From positions 1-24,656 of the forward strand of contig DATCGP010000005.1 in NCBI GenBank assembly GCA_036508875.1: a DNA stretch of 24,656 nt, in the 5' to 3' direction. The notes beneath the pieces were generated by a model. That model saw nothing but the letters and a program-made list of their open reading frames with translations. It ran no database searches and was not told where the DNA came from. Position 1 is the stretch's first letter. Every line of letters starts with the position of its first letter. The DNA comes from PALSA-660 sp036508875. GTDB taxonomy: Bacteria > Actinomycetota > Coriobacteriia > Anaerosomatales > PALSA-660. The position numbers were made by a program, and so were the translations under genes. Shown piece after piece: positions 1-5,704 of this stretch.

Positions 1-1
1 G

Positions 2-958
2 CGGGACCGCAACGAGACGCACCTCCGTAGGAAGCAACCGCTGGAGAAGCTGACGCCGCTCCGGAAGTTCCCCCAACCGCTGCTCTCCCGGAAGCGCCAC
101 GACAACATCATCATCACGCTCCGGGGACTCTGCACCTTCTGCTTCGAGGAGCGCTGGCTGGAGTCGAACCCCGGCGAACACCTGCGCTGGCAGGGCTACA
201 TCAAGCGGGCCTTCGCCATCCCCACCTACGATGAGACCGTCCAGCTGCTCAAAGTCATCGACCCCTTCTTCCGGCCACTCGTGGAAACGGCACTCTATAC
301 CGGCTGCCGGATGGGTGAGCTCCTGGCCGCCGAACATAGCTGGATTGACTGGGGCCACGGCCGGCTCAACGTGAACGGCAGCTACACCCACGGGCATCTC
401 AACGACACCACCAAGTCCGGCGACACCCGTGTGGTGCCGCTCCCGAAGCGGCTACTGACAACACTCAAGAAGTGGCAGACCGAGTGTCCCAGCGACACCA
501 TTCTCTTCCCCAGTAAGGCGGGCAATCGACTGAGTCTGGACACCTTCCGTGAACGGACCTGGAATCCCGCGGTGGCCGCCATCGGGCGTCCCGAGCTAAG
601 TCCTCATTGCCTCCGTCATACTTTCATAACCTGGGTCGTGCGGCAGGCACCGAAATCCGGGGCCACTTCACTGGCTATCGCCCGTGTCAGCGGCCACAAG
701 CAGATATCAAGTGTCGAGTGGTATGTGGAAACCTGGAACGACCAGCTGGATGCCATCGCCCGGGGCTTCGACGAATCCAAGGAAGACCTCAATCTCCGGC
801 TCAAGGGTCTGTCCACCGAACAGCTGCTGACGGACTGGGACAACCTCATCAAGAACTTCGTCAAGAAACCCGAAGCCGAGTCGGAAATCGTCCCCAAACC
901 CAAGAGCAAGGGCATCGTGCTAAAGGGGAAGAAAGCCAAGCAATTTCCCAAGGGCTAG
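2..958 (+). CDS. Tyrosine recombinase (phage/island-type integrase), 5' end missing
   Basis: The reading frame is open from base 2, so the gene begins upstream of the window; the ATG at 281 is internal. The visible part holds the end of the core-binding domain and the whole catalytic domain. The full catalytic set is present: Arg in TGCRMGEL (codon 308-310), Lys in the beta-hairpin TKSGDTR (413-415), HCLRH giving the H-x-x-R pair (His 605-607, Arg 614-616), His in SGHK (695-697) and the nucleophile Tyr in VEWY (722-724). A basic Lys-rich tail follows the tyrosine. Family members cut and rejoin DNA at att sites to integrate or excise mobile elements. The gene ends about 150 bp from the 3' end of a tRNA, the usual place for an integrase of a tRNA-targeted element. 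With all active-site residues intact it is probably functional if the 5' end is intact. Confidence 0.9.
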   Translation, partial: RDRNETHLRRKQPLEKLTPLRKFPQPLLSRKRHDNIIITLRGLCTFCFEERWLESNPGEHLRWQGYIKRAFAIPTYDETVQLLKVIDPFFRPLVETALYTGCRMGELLAAEHSWIDWGHGRLNVNGSYTHGHLNDTTKSGDTRVVPLPKRLLTTLKKWQTECPSDTILFPSKAGNRLSLDTFRERTWNPAVAAIGRPELSPHCLRHTFITWVVRQAPKSGATSLAIARVSGHKQISSVEWYVETWNDQLDAIARGFDESKEDLNLRLKGLSTEQLLTDWDNLIKNFVKKPEAESEIVPKPKSKGIVLKGKKAKQFPKG

Positions 959-1020
959 CGCTCTCACCGTCTCCCCCACCACCTCGTGAGCACGGCTTCG
1001 GGTGCTGTTTCGGCCGTTTC

Positions 1021-1039
1021 AATTGGACGGGGAATTGGA
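1021..1039. repeat. Short direct repeat AATTGGA x2 near the integrase end
   Basis: AATTGGA occurs at 1021-1027 and again at 1033-1039, 12 bp apart, in an AT-richer patch between the integrase stop and the tRNA terminator. Lambda-like integrases use short directly repeated arm-type sites next to the core site, so this could be one pair. Two copies of 7 bp could also be chance. Confidence 0.25.
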
Positions 1040-1069
1040 TTGGGTAGGATTTCGTAGCACGAAACAAAG

Positions 1070-1103
1070 AAGCAGGCCAGACCGTCGAGGCTCTGACCTG
1101 CTT
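1070..1103 (-). terminator. Rho-independent-like terminator of the tRNA-fMet gene
   Basis: Two 12-base arms (1070-1081 and 1092-1103) pair with only one non-Watson-Crick position, a G-U, around a 10-base loop. Read on the minus strand the hairpin lies 8 bases beyond the encoded CCA of the tRNA and is followed by a T-rich run (TTCTTTGTTTCG). This fits termination of the tRNA transcript. Confidence 0.7.
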
Positions 1104-1111
1104 GAATGCTT

Positions 1112-1188
<77 letters not shown>

Positions 1189-1218
1189 ATATGAGTCCGC
1201 CGAAAGCGGCGACCACGA

Positions 1219-1247
1219 ACAATAACACCCGGGCTACACCCACGCAA
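1219..1247 (-). promoter_or_regulatory. Candidate promoter for tRNA-fMet
   Basis: On the minus strand TTGCGT (1242-1247) and TATTGT (1219-1224) are separated by 17 bp, which places the predicted start about 24 bases before the mature tRNA 5' end. Match to consensus is moderate (3/6 and 4/6). It lies immediately after the HEPN stop codon, so the tRNA may also receive read-through from the toxin operon. Confidence 0.4.
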
Positions 1248-1251
1248 GGCT

Positions 1252-1665
1252 TCACGGCAGTTGCCGATCGACGATGGCACCCGCCCACTTCACGAACCGA
1301 CGCGACTGGTCGACGAGTCGGCGCGCTTCCACATCGGTGAGCGGGCGCTGCTCGTAGGCCACATCGTTCTTCTCCTTGAGCAGCCCCGTGAGCTGTCTGC
1401 GCTGAGTCGCGGTGAAGTCGCGCACATGCGCTGCGAGCAGTTCGACAACAGCACCGTGGTCCTGCGACACGCTGCGAATGCCCGCGACCGCGATCAGCGC
1501 CGCATCCGCGCCGCAGATCCCTGCGTGGATGGCATCGAGGCCGGCGGCGTGCCATCGCTCGGAGCGCAGCGCCCAGTCCGCCGTGTCGACGAGCTCATGA
1601 GCCATCTTGAGCGATCTGCGCGCCTCCCCCTTCGGGACGTCTCTGGCCGGCTCACGACGGGGCAT
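1252..1665 (-). CDS. HEPN-domain protein (probable toxin of a HEPN/MNT module)
   Basis: A 137-residue, mostly helical protein of typical HEPN length. The helix containing GLDAIHAGICGADAALIAVAG, then the GIRSVSQDHGAVVELL stretch, and a late KNDVAYE motif (residues 99-105) resemble the HEPN subfamily that carries a K/R-N-x-A-x-Y-E motif in place of the classical R-x4-6-H ribonuclease motif. I therefore do not assert RNase activity. The ATG at 1665 was chosen because GGAG precedes it at 5 bases; a frame-open extension up to 1770 is in coding sequence of the upstream gene and lacks support. It overlaps the upstream nucleotidyltransferase gene by 14 bp, the usual coupling of a HEPN/MNT pair, in which the MNT protein neutralises the HEPN protein, in some systems by AMPylating it. 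Confidence 0.8.
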   Translation of the reverse strand: MPRREPARDVPKGEARRSLKMAHELVDTADWALRSERWHAAGLDAIHAGICGADAALIAVAGIRSVSQDHGAVVELLAAHVRDFTATQRRQLTGLLKEKNDVAYEQRPLTDVEARRLVDQSRRFVKWAGAIVDRQLP

Positions 1666-2278
1666 GACGGCTCCACTCGTACGGCCAGAGGCCGCTGACC
1701 ACGACACCGTCCCGTTCGATGTCCGCGAACAGCGACGGTGCCGTCCGGCACAGGGCCGCCGCTTGGGCAAGGTCGTAGATCAGAGGCGAGAGCGAGGCTC
1801 CCCATCTTCTGTAGAAGAAGTTCGCTTGGACGGTGGCCGCTTCGTCTACCTGCGCCTTCGCATCCGCGTCAGATGCCACCAAGACGACGTCGATGTCGCT
1901 GTCCTCTTCTTGCTCGTCTCGCGCATAGCTGCCGAACACAACCACGGACACGCACAGCGGACCAAATGCGTCACGGAGGTCACGCTCAAGCTCGTCTCCC
2001 AGCGCTTCCTGAGCGAGGAACACCGGATCGACGATGCGCTGGACGTAGGCGTTCTCACGGACGATCCAATGAACCTTTGCCCACCCGACGCGGTTGCTCA
2101 TGACGAGCCCGATCGACTCCAACTCCGCCAGCGCGCTTGAAGCCGCAGGTTGCGACAGGCCTGCGTGACGGGCCACCTGCGCCGTGTTGAGCGGCACGCT
2201 CACGCCATGCAGCACTCTCAGCACCCGCGTGCGGCTACGCGTGCCGAAGATGGACTCGATGTCGTGCGTCGCTCTCAT
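1652..2278 (-). CDS. Winged-helix/MNT nucleotidyltransferase fusion (probable antitoxin)
   Basis: A 208-residue protein with two parts. Residues about 10-70 form a MarR/ArsR-like winged helix (RTRVLRVLHG, then VARHAGLSQPAASSALAELESIGLV). Residues about 108-140 hold a minimal nucleotidyltransferase signature, GSYAR at 116-120 followed by DSDIDVVLV, with Asp128 and Asp130 as the DxD metal ligands. It is translationally coupled to the HEPN gene by a 14-bp overlap. The HTH suggests the antitoxin also binds its own promoter. The start is uncertain: ATG 2278 has GGAGG 14 bases upstream, rather far, while a TTG at 2299 would add seven residues but has no ribosome site. The upstream gap 2279-2371 is AT-rich and contains similar 10-base stretches (TAAAGTAAAC, AAAAGTAAAA) that may be operator elements. 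Confidence 0.8.
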   Translation of the reverse strand: MRATHDIESIFGTRSRTRVLRVLHGVSVPLNTAQVARHAGLSQPAASSALAELESIGLVMSNRVGWAKVHWIVRENAYVQRIVDPVFLAQEALGDELERDLRDAFGPLCVSVVVFGSYARDEQEEDSDIDVVLVASDADAKAQVDEAATVQANFFYRRWGASLSPLIYDLAQAAALCRTAPSLFADIERDGVVVSGLWPYEWSRHAPS

Positions 2279-2345
2279 GACGCTAAAGTAAACCTCCAAC
2301 TGATAAAAGTAAAACTCATTCTATCGAACCTTTGGTTTAGTCCCT
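2279..2345 (-). promoter_or_regulatory. AT-rich upstream region of the HEPN/MNT operon
   Basis: This stretch is much richer in A/T than its surroundings and must contain the promoter of the HTH-MNT/HEPN pair unless it is read through from the upstream nucleotidyltransferase gene. A TAGAAT box (2318-2323, minus) could be a -10 element, but no good -35 lies 16-18 bp upstream. Two related stretches with the core AAAGTAAA, at about 2284-2292 and 2305-2313, sit between it and the start codon and could be bound by the winged-helix antitoxin. Confidence 0.35.
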
Positions 2346-2371
2346 GTGAGCGCCGCTCGCACTGAGTCCAG

Positions 2372-3427
2372 CTAGCGACCGAGTCCTAGCTCCGCCATCG
2401 TCCGCGCCGCCGCCTCCGGTTCGCTCGACTCGAGCGCCCTCAGGCCGGCGAGCCCTCTCTTCACCCAACCCGCCCCGTGAGCGGAGACTGCGCCCCACGC
2501 GATCCTCAGGTCGCCGCGCCGCTCGTCAAGGACGACTTCCAAGACGCGGGCCGCCTGCCACAGGTCCTTCTCCCTCTTGGCGTGCATCGCTGCGGGCCGC
2601 TCGTTGGCCACGATCAACTTGTGCAGGGCGAAGCGCGCGGGAGATGGCACGCTCACCAGGACGGCGCCTCCATCGATCGCTGCGGCGCTGACTGAGTCCT
2701 CCATCACGTAGTCCAGGAACTTGAGAGGTTGGGCCCACGCGTTGAAACGCCGGATCAACACGTCGCGTTGGCCAGAGCGCACGGCGGGAGCCAGCAAGTC
2801 GACGCGCAATCCCTGTCCCCGGACCTTGAACGACGTCGTGTTCCCCGTCGGATCGAGCGCAGGAACCGGCAGGAACCCCATCTCCAACCTGTCAAGCACG
2901 CTCGGCAGATCCGTGTCGTCGCTACCCACCGCGACGCTGATCGAGTTCGAAGCCGCGATGTCGACGTCCTGCGTCCGCAGTCCGGTACCGCCCCAGTCGA
3001 CACCGAGCACGTTTCCCAACACGACGAAGGCATGGGTGCCGACAAGCACTCCACCCAGCCTGAACACCCCGCTATCAGCGAGAGCCCTGATCACGCGCGC
3101 GGAGGCCGCGTCGGTCCGCAGGGCTCCTCCGGTCCGCAGCAGCGCGGACATGCGCTCAATCCCAGCCACGTCGGGAGCGGCAAGACTTCGCTCGTCCGCG
3201 TACCGCTGCGCCAACGCGTCCAGATGCTCGGATCTGCGCCCTATGTACGATTGGCGGCGCTTGCCACCTGGATCGACCTGCTGGAAGTAGTAGTAGTCGG
3301 CGCCCTTGATCGTCTTGAGCACGAAGCTGCCGGGCGCGTGTCCGAAAGCCCTCTGCGCCTCGAGAGCGACGAGGCGGTCGAGCAGCTCCGCGTACAGGGT
3401 CTGCACTTCTATGGGTTGCTTTCGCAT
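2372..3427 (-). CDS. GSU2403-like nucleotidyltransferase-fold protein, unpaired
   Basis: A 351-residue protein. Residues 1-60 contain a helical start and the segment GSFVLKTIKGADYYYFQQ plus GGKRRQSYIG, which I recognise from the N-terminus of the GSU2403/NTP_transf_8 group. Residues 125-160 carry the nucleotidyltransferase core: VGTHAF, then TQDVDIA with Asp154 and Asp156 as probable metal ligands. The C-terminal third is helical. Members are often found in toxin-antitoxin or defence islands, but their reaction is poorly known, so I do not assign a substrate. The ATG at 3427 has GGAGG five bases upstream (3433-3437), a strong start. No partner gene overlaps it; it stands alone between Doc and the HTH-MNT gene, with its own palindromic promoter. 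Most similar in logic to AbiEii-type toxins without the AbiEi partner. Confidence 0.7.
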   Translation of the reverse strand: MRKQPIEVQTLYAELLDRLVALEAQRAFGHAPGSFVLKTIKGADYYYFQQVDPGGKRRQSYIGRRSEHLDALAQRYADERSLAAPDVAGIERMSALLRTGGALRTDAASARVIRALADSGVFRLGGVLVGTHAFVVLGNVLGVDWGGTGLRTQDVDIAASNSISVAVGSDDTDLPSVLDRLEMGFLPVPALDPTGNTTSFKVRGQGLRVDLLAPAVRSGQRDVLIRRFNAWAQPLKFLDYVMEDSVSAAAIDGGAVLVSVPSPARFALHKLIVANERPAAMHAKREKDLWQAARVLEVVLDERRGDLRIAWGAVSAHGAGWVKRGLAGLRALESSEPEAAARTMAELGLGR

Positions 3428-3439
3428 TGCGACCTCCGA

Positions 3440-3477
3440 GAGTTATACGCACAATACCAATACTGTGCGTATAACTC
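3440..3477. promoter_or_regulatory. Perfect 14-10-14 palindromic operator before the lone nucleotidyltransferase
   Basis: GAGTTATACGCACA (3440-3453) is repeated as an exact inverted copy at 3464-3477 around a 10-bp centre. It lies just upstream of the ribosome site of the gene starting at 3427. The length and perfect symmetry point to a dimeric or tetrameric repressor site rather than a terminator: no T-run follows, and the flanking upstream gene ends at 3509. Confidence 0.75.
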
Positions 3478-3479
3478 AA
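3451..3479 (-). promoter_or_regulatory. Candidate sigma-70-type promoter inside the palindrome
   Basis: On the minus strand TTGAGT (3474-3479) and TATTGT (3451-3456) are exactly 17 bp apart, with the predicted start near 3444 and GGAGG at 3433-3437. The -35 box overlaps one palindrome arm and the -10 box spans the end of the other arm and the centre, so a bound regulator would occlude RNA polymerase. Confidence 0.55.
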
Positions 3480-3508
3480 CAGACCGCCAGCCGGGCTGCC
3501 CTGATCGT

Positions 3509-3958
3509 CTAGAACCGCTCTGGCCCCCTGCGGAAGTCGTTGTCCGCCCCACGGAGGAAGCCACGCATACGCGGTGCCACATGCGCACGCAACCATCCGG
3601 CCAGCTCGTCTTCCGCCATCTCCCCCGCCGCGAGGTCCAGCACGACCGTGACGACCTCCGTCTGCGGCGCCTTGAGATCGAAACCGTTCAACCCCAGGAA
3701 CACGACCATCACCAAGAAGGCGACCCGCTTGTTGCCGTCGTTGAATGGATGATTGCGAGCGAGGCCGTATCCGATCGCGGCGGCAAGCGCAGGCAGGTCG
3801 GAGTCAGGCTCGTAGGCGAACCTCTGCCGCCCGCGTGCAAGCGCGGACTCGAGCGCGCCCTCGTCGCGCACACCGGGCATCCCACCGTGTGCGCGGATCT
3901 GTTCGAAGTGAACAGCCTCTGCGACGAGCGAGGAGACCCAGCGCGGTTCGCGATCCAT
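3509..3958 (-). CDS. doc: Doc-family toxin (Fic fold)
   Basis: A 149-residue protein matching the death-on-curing family in length and motif. The Fic core HPFNDGNKR is at residues 70-78, with the catalytic-position His70 and the phosphate-binding GNKR. The start resembles Doc proteins (EAVHFEQIRAHGGMPGVRDEGALESAL), as does the following hydrophobic segment FLVMVVFLGLNGF. Canonical Doc of phage P1 phosphorylates and inactivates elongation factor Tu, halting translation; that activity is inferred here from family membership. Its start lies 10 bp after the stop of the AbrB-type antitoxin gene, so the two form an operon. No strong ribosome site is visible at the ATG, consistent with low, coupled toxin synthesis. 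Confidence 0.88.
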   Translation of the reverse strand: MDREPRWVSSLVAEAVHFEQIRAHGGMPGVRDEGALESALARGRQRFAYEPDSDLPALAAAIGYGLARNHPFNDGNKRVAFLVMVVFLGLNGFDLKAPQTEVVTVVLDLAAGEMAEDELAGWLRAHVAPRMRGFLRGADNDFRRGPERF

Positions 3959-3968
3959 GTCGCGCCCG

Positions 3969-4196
3969 CTACTTCGCGAGCTCGCGCAGTGCTGCGCGAT
4001 AGACGCCGGCAGCCTCGGCAGCGATAGAGAGTGCCTCTTCGGTGTCCGGGTCGTACGGGGTCAGCAGGATCCCGCGGTCGGTCTCGATGGCAAGGATCGT
4101 GTCGCCCGCGGACAGGTGCAGGCGGTCTGCCATGTCCTTGGGCAGCGTGGCGCTGATCGATCCGCCGGCCTGGCGCAGCTTCAGTTCGCGAGCCAT
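3969..4196 (-). CDS. AbrB/MazE-type antitoxin paired with Doc
   Basis: A 75-residue protein whose residues 1-48 form a swapped-hairpin AbrB/SpoVT DNA-binding domain (KLRQAGGSISATLPKDMADRLHLSAGD, then GILLTPYD). The C-terminal 25 residues (TEEALSIAAEAAGVYRAALRELAK region) form a predicted helix that would cover the toxin. The ATG at 4196 has GGAGG at a short distance; a longer open frame to 4256 would run through the operator and is rejected. The gene precedes doc by 10 bp. Doc toxins are classically paired with Phd, so this is the alternative AbrB-Doc combination. Autorepression is expected through the palindrome at 4236-4253. Confidence 0.85.
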   Translation of the reverse strand: MARELKLRQAGGSISATLPKDMADRLHLSAGDTILAIETDRGILLTPYDPDTEEALSIAAEAAGVYRAALRELAK

Positions 4197-4235
4197 GGTT
4201 CCTCCGTAAGAACGAGTCTCCTTGCGGATGCGAGT

Positions 4236-4253
4236 GTAGCACAGAAGTGCTAC
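4236..4253. promoter_or_regulatory. Palindromic operator of the AbrB-Doc module
   Basis: GTAGCAC (4236-4242) and its inverse GTGCTAC (4247-4253) are separated by AGAA, giving a 7-4-7 palindrome 40 bp before the antitoxin ATG. A minus-strand -10-like TACACT (4233-4238) overlaps one arm; the -35 is not convincing. This is where an autoregulatory antitoxin dimer should bind. Confidence 0.6.
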
Positions 4254-4308
4254 CATGCCTCAGCCGAGCCGATCGATTCGTGCGATGCCGCTGAACTGCG
4301 CTTTCTCC

Positions 4309-4340
4309 ATTATCTCAACGCGTTGAGATAATCATCTCAA
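4309..4340. promoter_or_regulatory. Array of three alternating operator half-sites (24-bp perfect palindrome plus third half-site)
   Basis: Bases 4309-4320 and 4321-4332 are exact inverted copies of each other (ATTATCTCAACG and its reverse complement). Within it, half-sites ATCTCAA (4312-4318), TTGAGAT (4323-4329) and ATCTCAA (4334-4340) alternate in orientation with 4-bp spacers, so their spacing is 11 bp, about one helical turn. The site lies in the 254-bp stretch between the AbrB start (4196) and the second integrase start (4451), about 110 bp before the latter. No regulator gene is adjacent. The rest of 4257-4450 shows no gene. Confidence 0.65.
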
Positions 4341-4450
4341 TGGCGCGGCGCTCCCCGGGCCGCGGTCTACCTATTCGGGTCGGCTGCCGGTAAGGCCGTC
4401 GTGCGACTCTGGATCCTCCAGCGGCCGCGACCCGGAACACGCGATACCGA

Positions 4451-5395
4451 ATGATGCCCGACTCCGCCCCCACCTTCGCCCAGGCCTGGGACCGCTGGCT
4501 CGCCTACCGCAGCGTGAGCCAGCGTCCGCTGCGCCTGTCCACGCTCGCCGACTACCGCAGCGCGTACCGCCGCCACATCGGCCCGCGCATCGGCCGCCTT
4601 CCGCTGGCCGACATCGACGGCTCCACGATCGCCGACCTGGTCGTCACACTGGGCGACGACGGCGTGGCCGCCAAACGCCTCTCCAACGTGCTCGTGCCGC
4701 TGCGCGCGTGCCTGAGCTGGCACCACCGCATCGGGACCTTCGAGCGCAACCCCGCCGGATGGTTCGACGCCGCGGCGCCCGCCGCCGACGAGAGGCGCAT
4801 CCTCTCGATCGACGAGGTCGAGCGCCTCGTGGCGGCCACGCCCGCCCCCTACCGCGCGTTCGTGGCCACCGCCGCCTGGACCGGGATGCGCCTCGGGGAG
4901 CTCCGGGCGCTGACGTGGGACGACGTCGATCTCGCCTCCCGCCTCATCACCGTGGACAAGACCCGGTACCGCCAGCGCGTGCAGCGCTCCACCAAGAACG
5001 GCGAGTCCCGGACCGTCCCGATCCCTCCTCATCTCGCGAGCGAGCTCGCCGCCTGGCGCGCCGCATGCCCGCGCCACCCGGAATACCTCGTATTCTGCGG
5101 CCCGCGCGGTACGCCGCTCGATGGCGACGACTTCCGCCGGCGTGTCTTCGCGCCCGCACTGGCGCGCGCCGGCCTCGACCCCGCCACGCGCATCCACGAC
5201 CTGCGGCACACCAGCGCCTCGCTGTACCTGGCGAGCGGCGCGACGGTGCGCGAGGTGATGGAGATCCACGGGTGGAAGCGGATGGAGACGGCGCTGCGCT
5301 ACCTGCACACGACAGCTCCGCTGACCGACGCGGCCGAACGGCTCAGCGCCGCACGCCTCGAGGCCCTCACCACCCACTCCCACGGCCGCACCTGA
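4451..5395 (+). CDS. Tyrosine recombinase / site-specific integrase, complete
   Basis: A 314-residue protein of usual integrase length. Residues about 5-105 form the SAM-like core-binding domain (TLADYRSAYRRHIGPRIGRLPL, then RLSNVLVPLRACLSW). Residues 115-300 form the catalytic domain with Arg147 (TGMRLGEL), Lys182 (STKNGES), His249 and Arg252 (HDLRH), the His273/Trp275 pair (HGW) and the nucleophile Tyr284 (ALRY). All expected residues are present. Two adjacent ATGs (4451 and 4454) could start it; no strong ribosome site is visible. Unlike the first integrase, no tRNA lies next to it, so its att site is not evident. Its GC content matches the neighbours. It may be a remnant or driver of a small mobile unit carrying the toxin-antitoxin genes. 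Confidence 0.9.
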   Translation: MMPDSAPTFAQAWDRWLAYRSVSQRPLRLSTLADYRSAYRRHIGPRIGRLPLADIDGSTIADLVVTLGDDGVAAKRLSNVLVPLRACLSWHHRIGTFERNPAGWFDAAAPAADERRILSIDEVERLVAATPAPYRAFVATAAWTGMRLGELRALTWDDVDLASRLITVDKTRYRQRVQRSTKNGESRTVPIPPHLASELAAWRAACPRHPEYLVFCGPRGTPLDGDDFRRRVFAPALARAGLDPATRIHDLRHTSASLYLASGATVREVMEIHGWKRMETALRYLHTTAPLTDAAERLSAARLEALTTHSHGRT

Positions 5396-5403
5396 CCCCG
5401 GAC

Positions 5404-5449
5404 AGGGCACCGCCCGCTCAGAGGGGGCACTCTGGCGGGCGGTCTGCCC
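5404..5449 (+). terminator. GC-rich hairpin after the second integrase
   Basis: ACCGCCCGC...CAGAG (5409-5423) pairs with CTCTGGCGGGCGGT (5430-5443) with one bulged base and a 6-base loop, extended outward by AGGGC/GCCCT-type pairing. It lies 9 bp after the integrase stop. No T-run follows, so it may act as a Rho-independent-like hairpin only weakly. The remainder of 5450-5649 shows no gene or clear signal. Confidence 0.5.
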
Positions 5450-5649
5450 TCGTGCAGGGAGGGGGTCGGCGGAACGGGGGAGGTCTCGCCTGAACACATC
5501 TTCGCGCCCGCCGGTGTCACCGGAATGGGCTGCGAATGGACATCCTGGCGGCCCGGTGTGGAGGAACGGTGGACGCCACAGCGGCATCCCGCGCCTGCGC
5601 GCCCGAGCACTCCCGCGCCCATCCGCCCGCACCGCGTCCCGACGCGCAC

Positions 5650-5681
5650 GCGGGGCGCCGCTCTGTCGAGCGACGCCCCGC
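5650..5681 (-). terminator. Hairpin at the end of the efflux operon
   Basis: GCGGGGCG (5650-5657) pairs with CGCCCCGC (5674-5681), and the stem continues inward with AGCG/CGCT-type pairs. On the minus strand it starts about 24 bases after the permease stop codon. It lacks a T-run, which is common in very GC-rich genomes. Confidence 0.5.
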
Positions 5682-5704
5682 CGGAAGTCCCGCAACGAAC
5701 GCTC

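Noticed and set aside
4309..4332. Reading the 24-bp palindrome as a transcription terminator
   Set aside because: Its stem is AT-rich, it has no loop and no following T-run, and a third half-site continues the same pattern; a protein-binding site fits better.
5450..5649. Short plus- and minus-strand open frames between the second integrase and the efflux operon
   Set aside because: They are Arg/Pro-rich, have no ribosome sites or domains, and overlap one another; the stretch looks non-coding.
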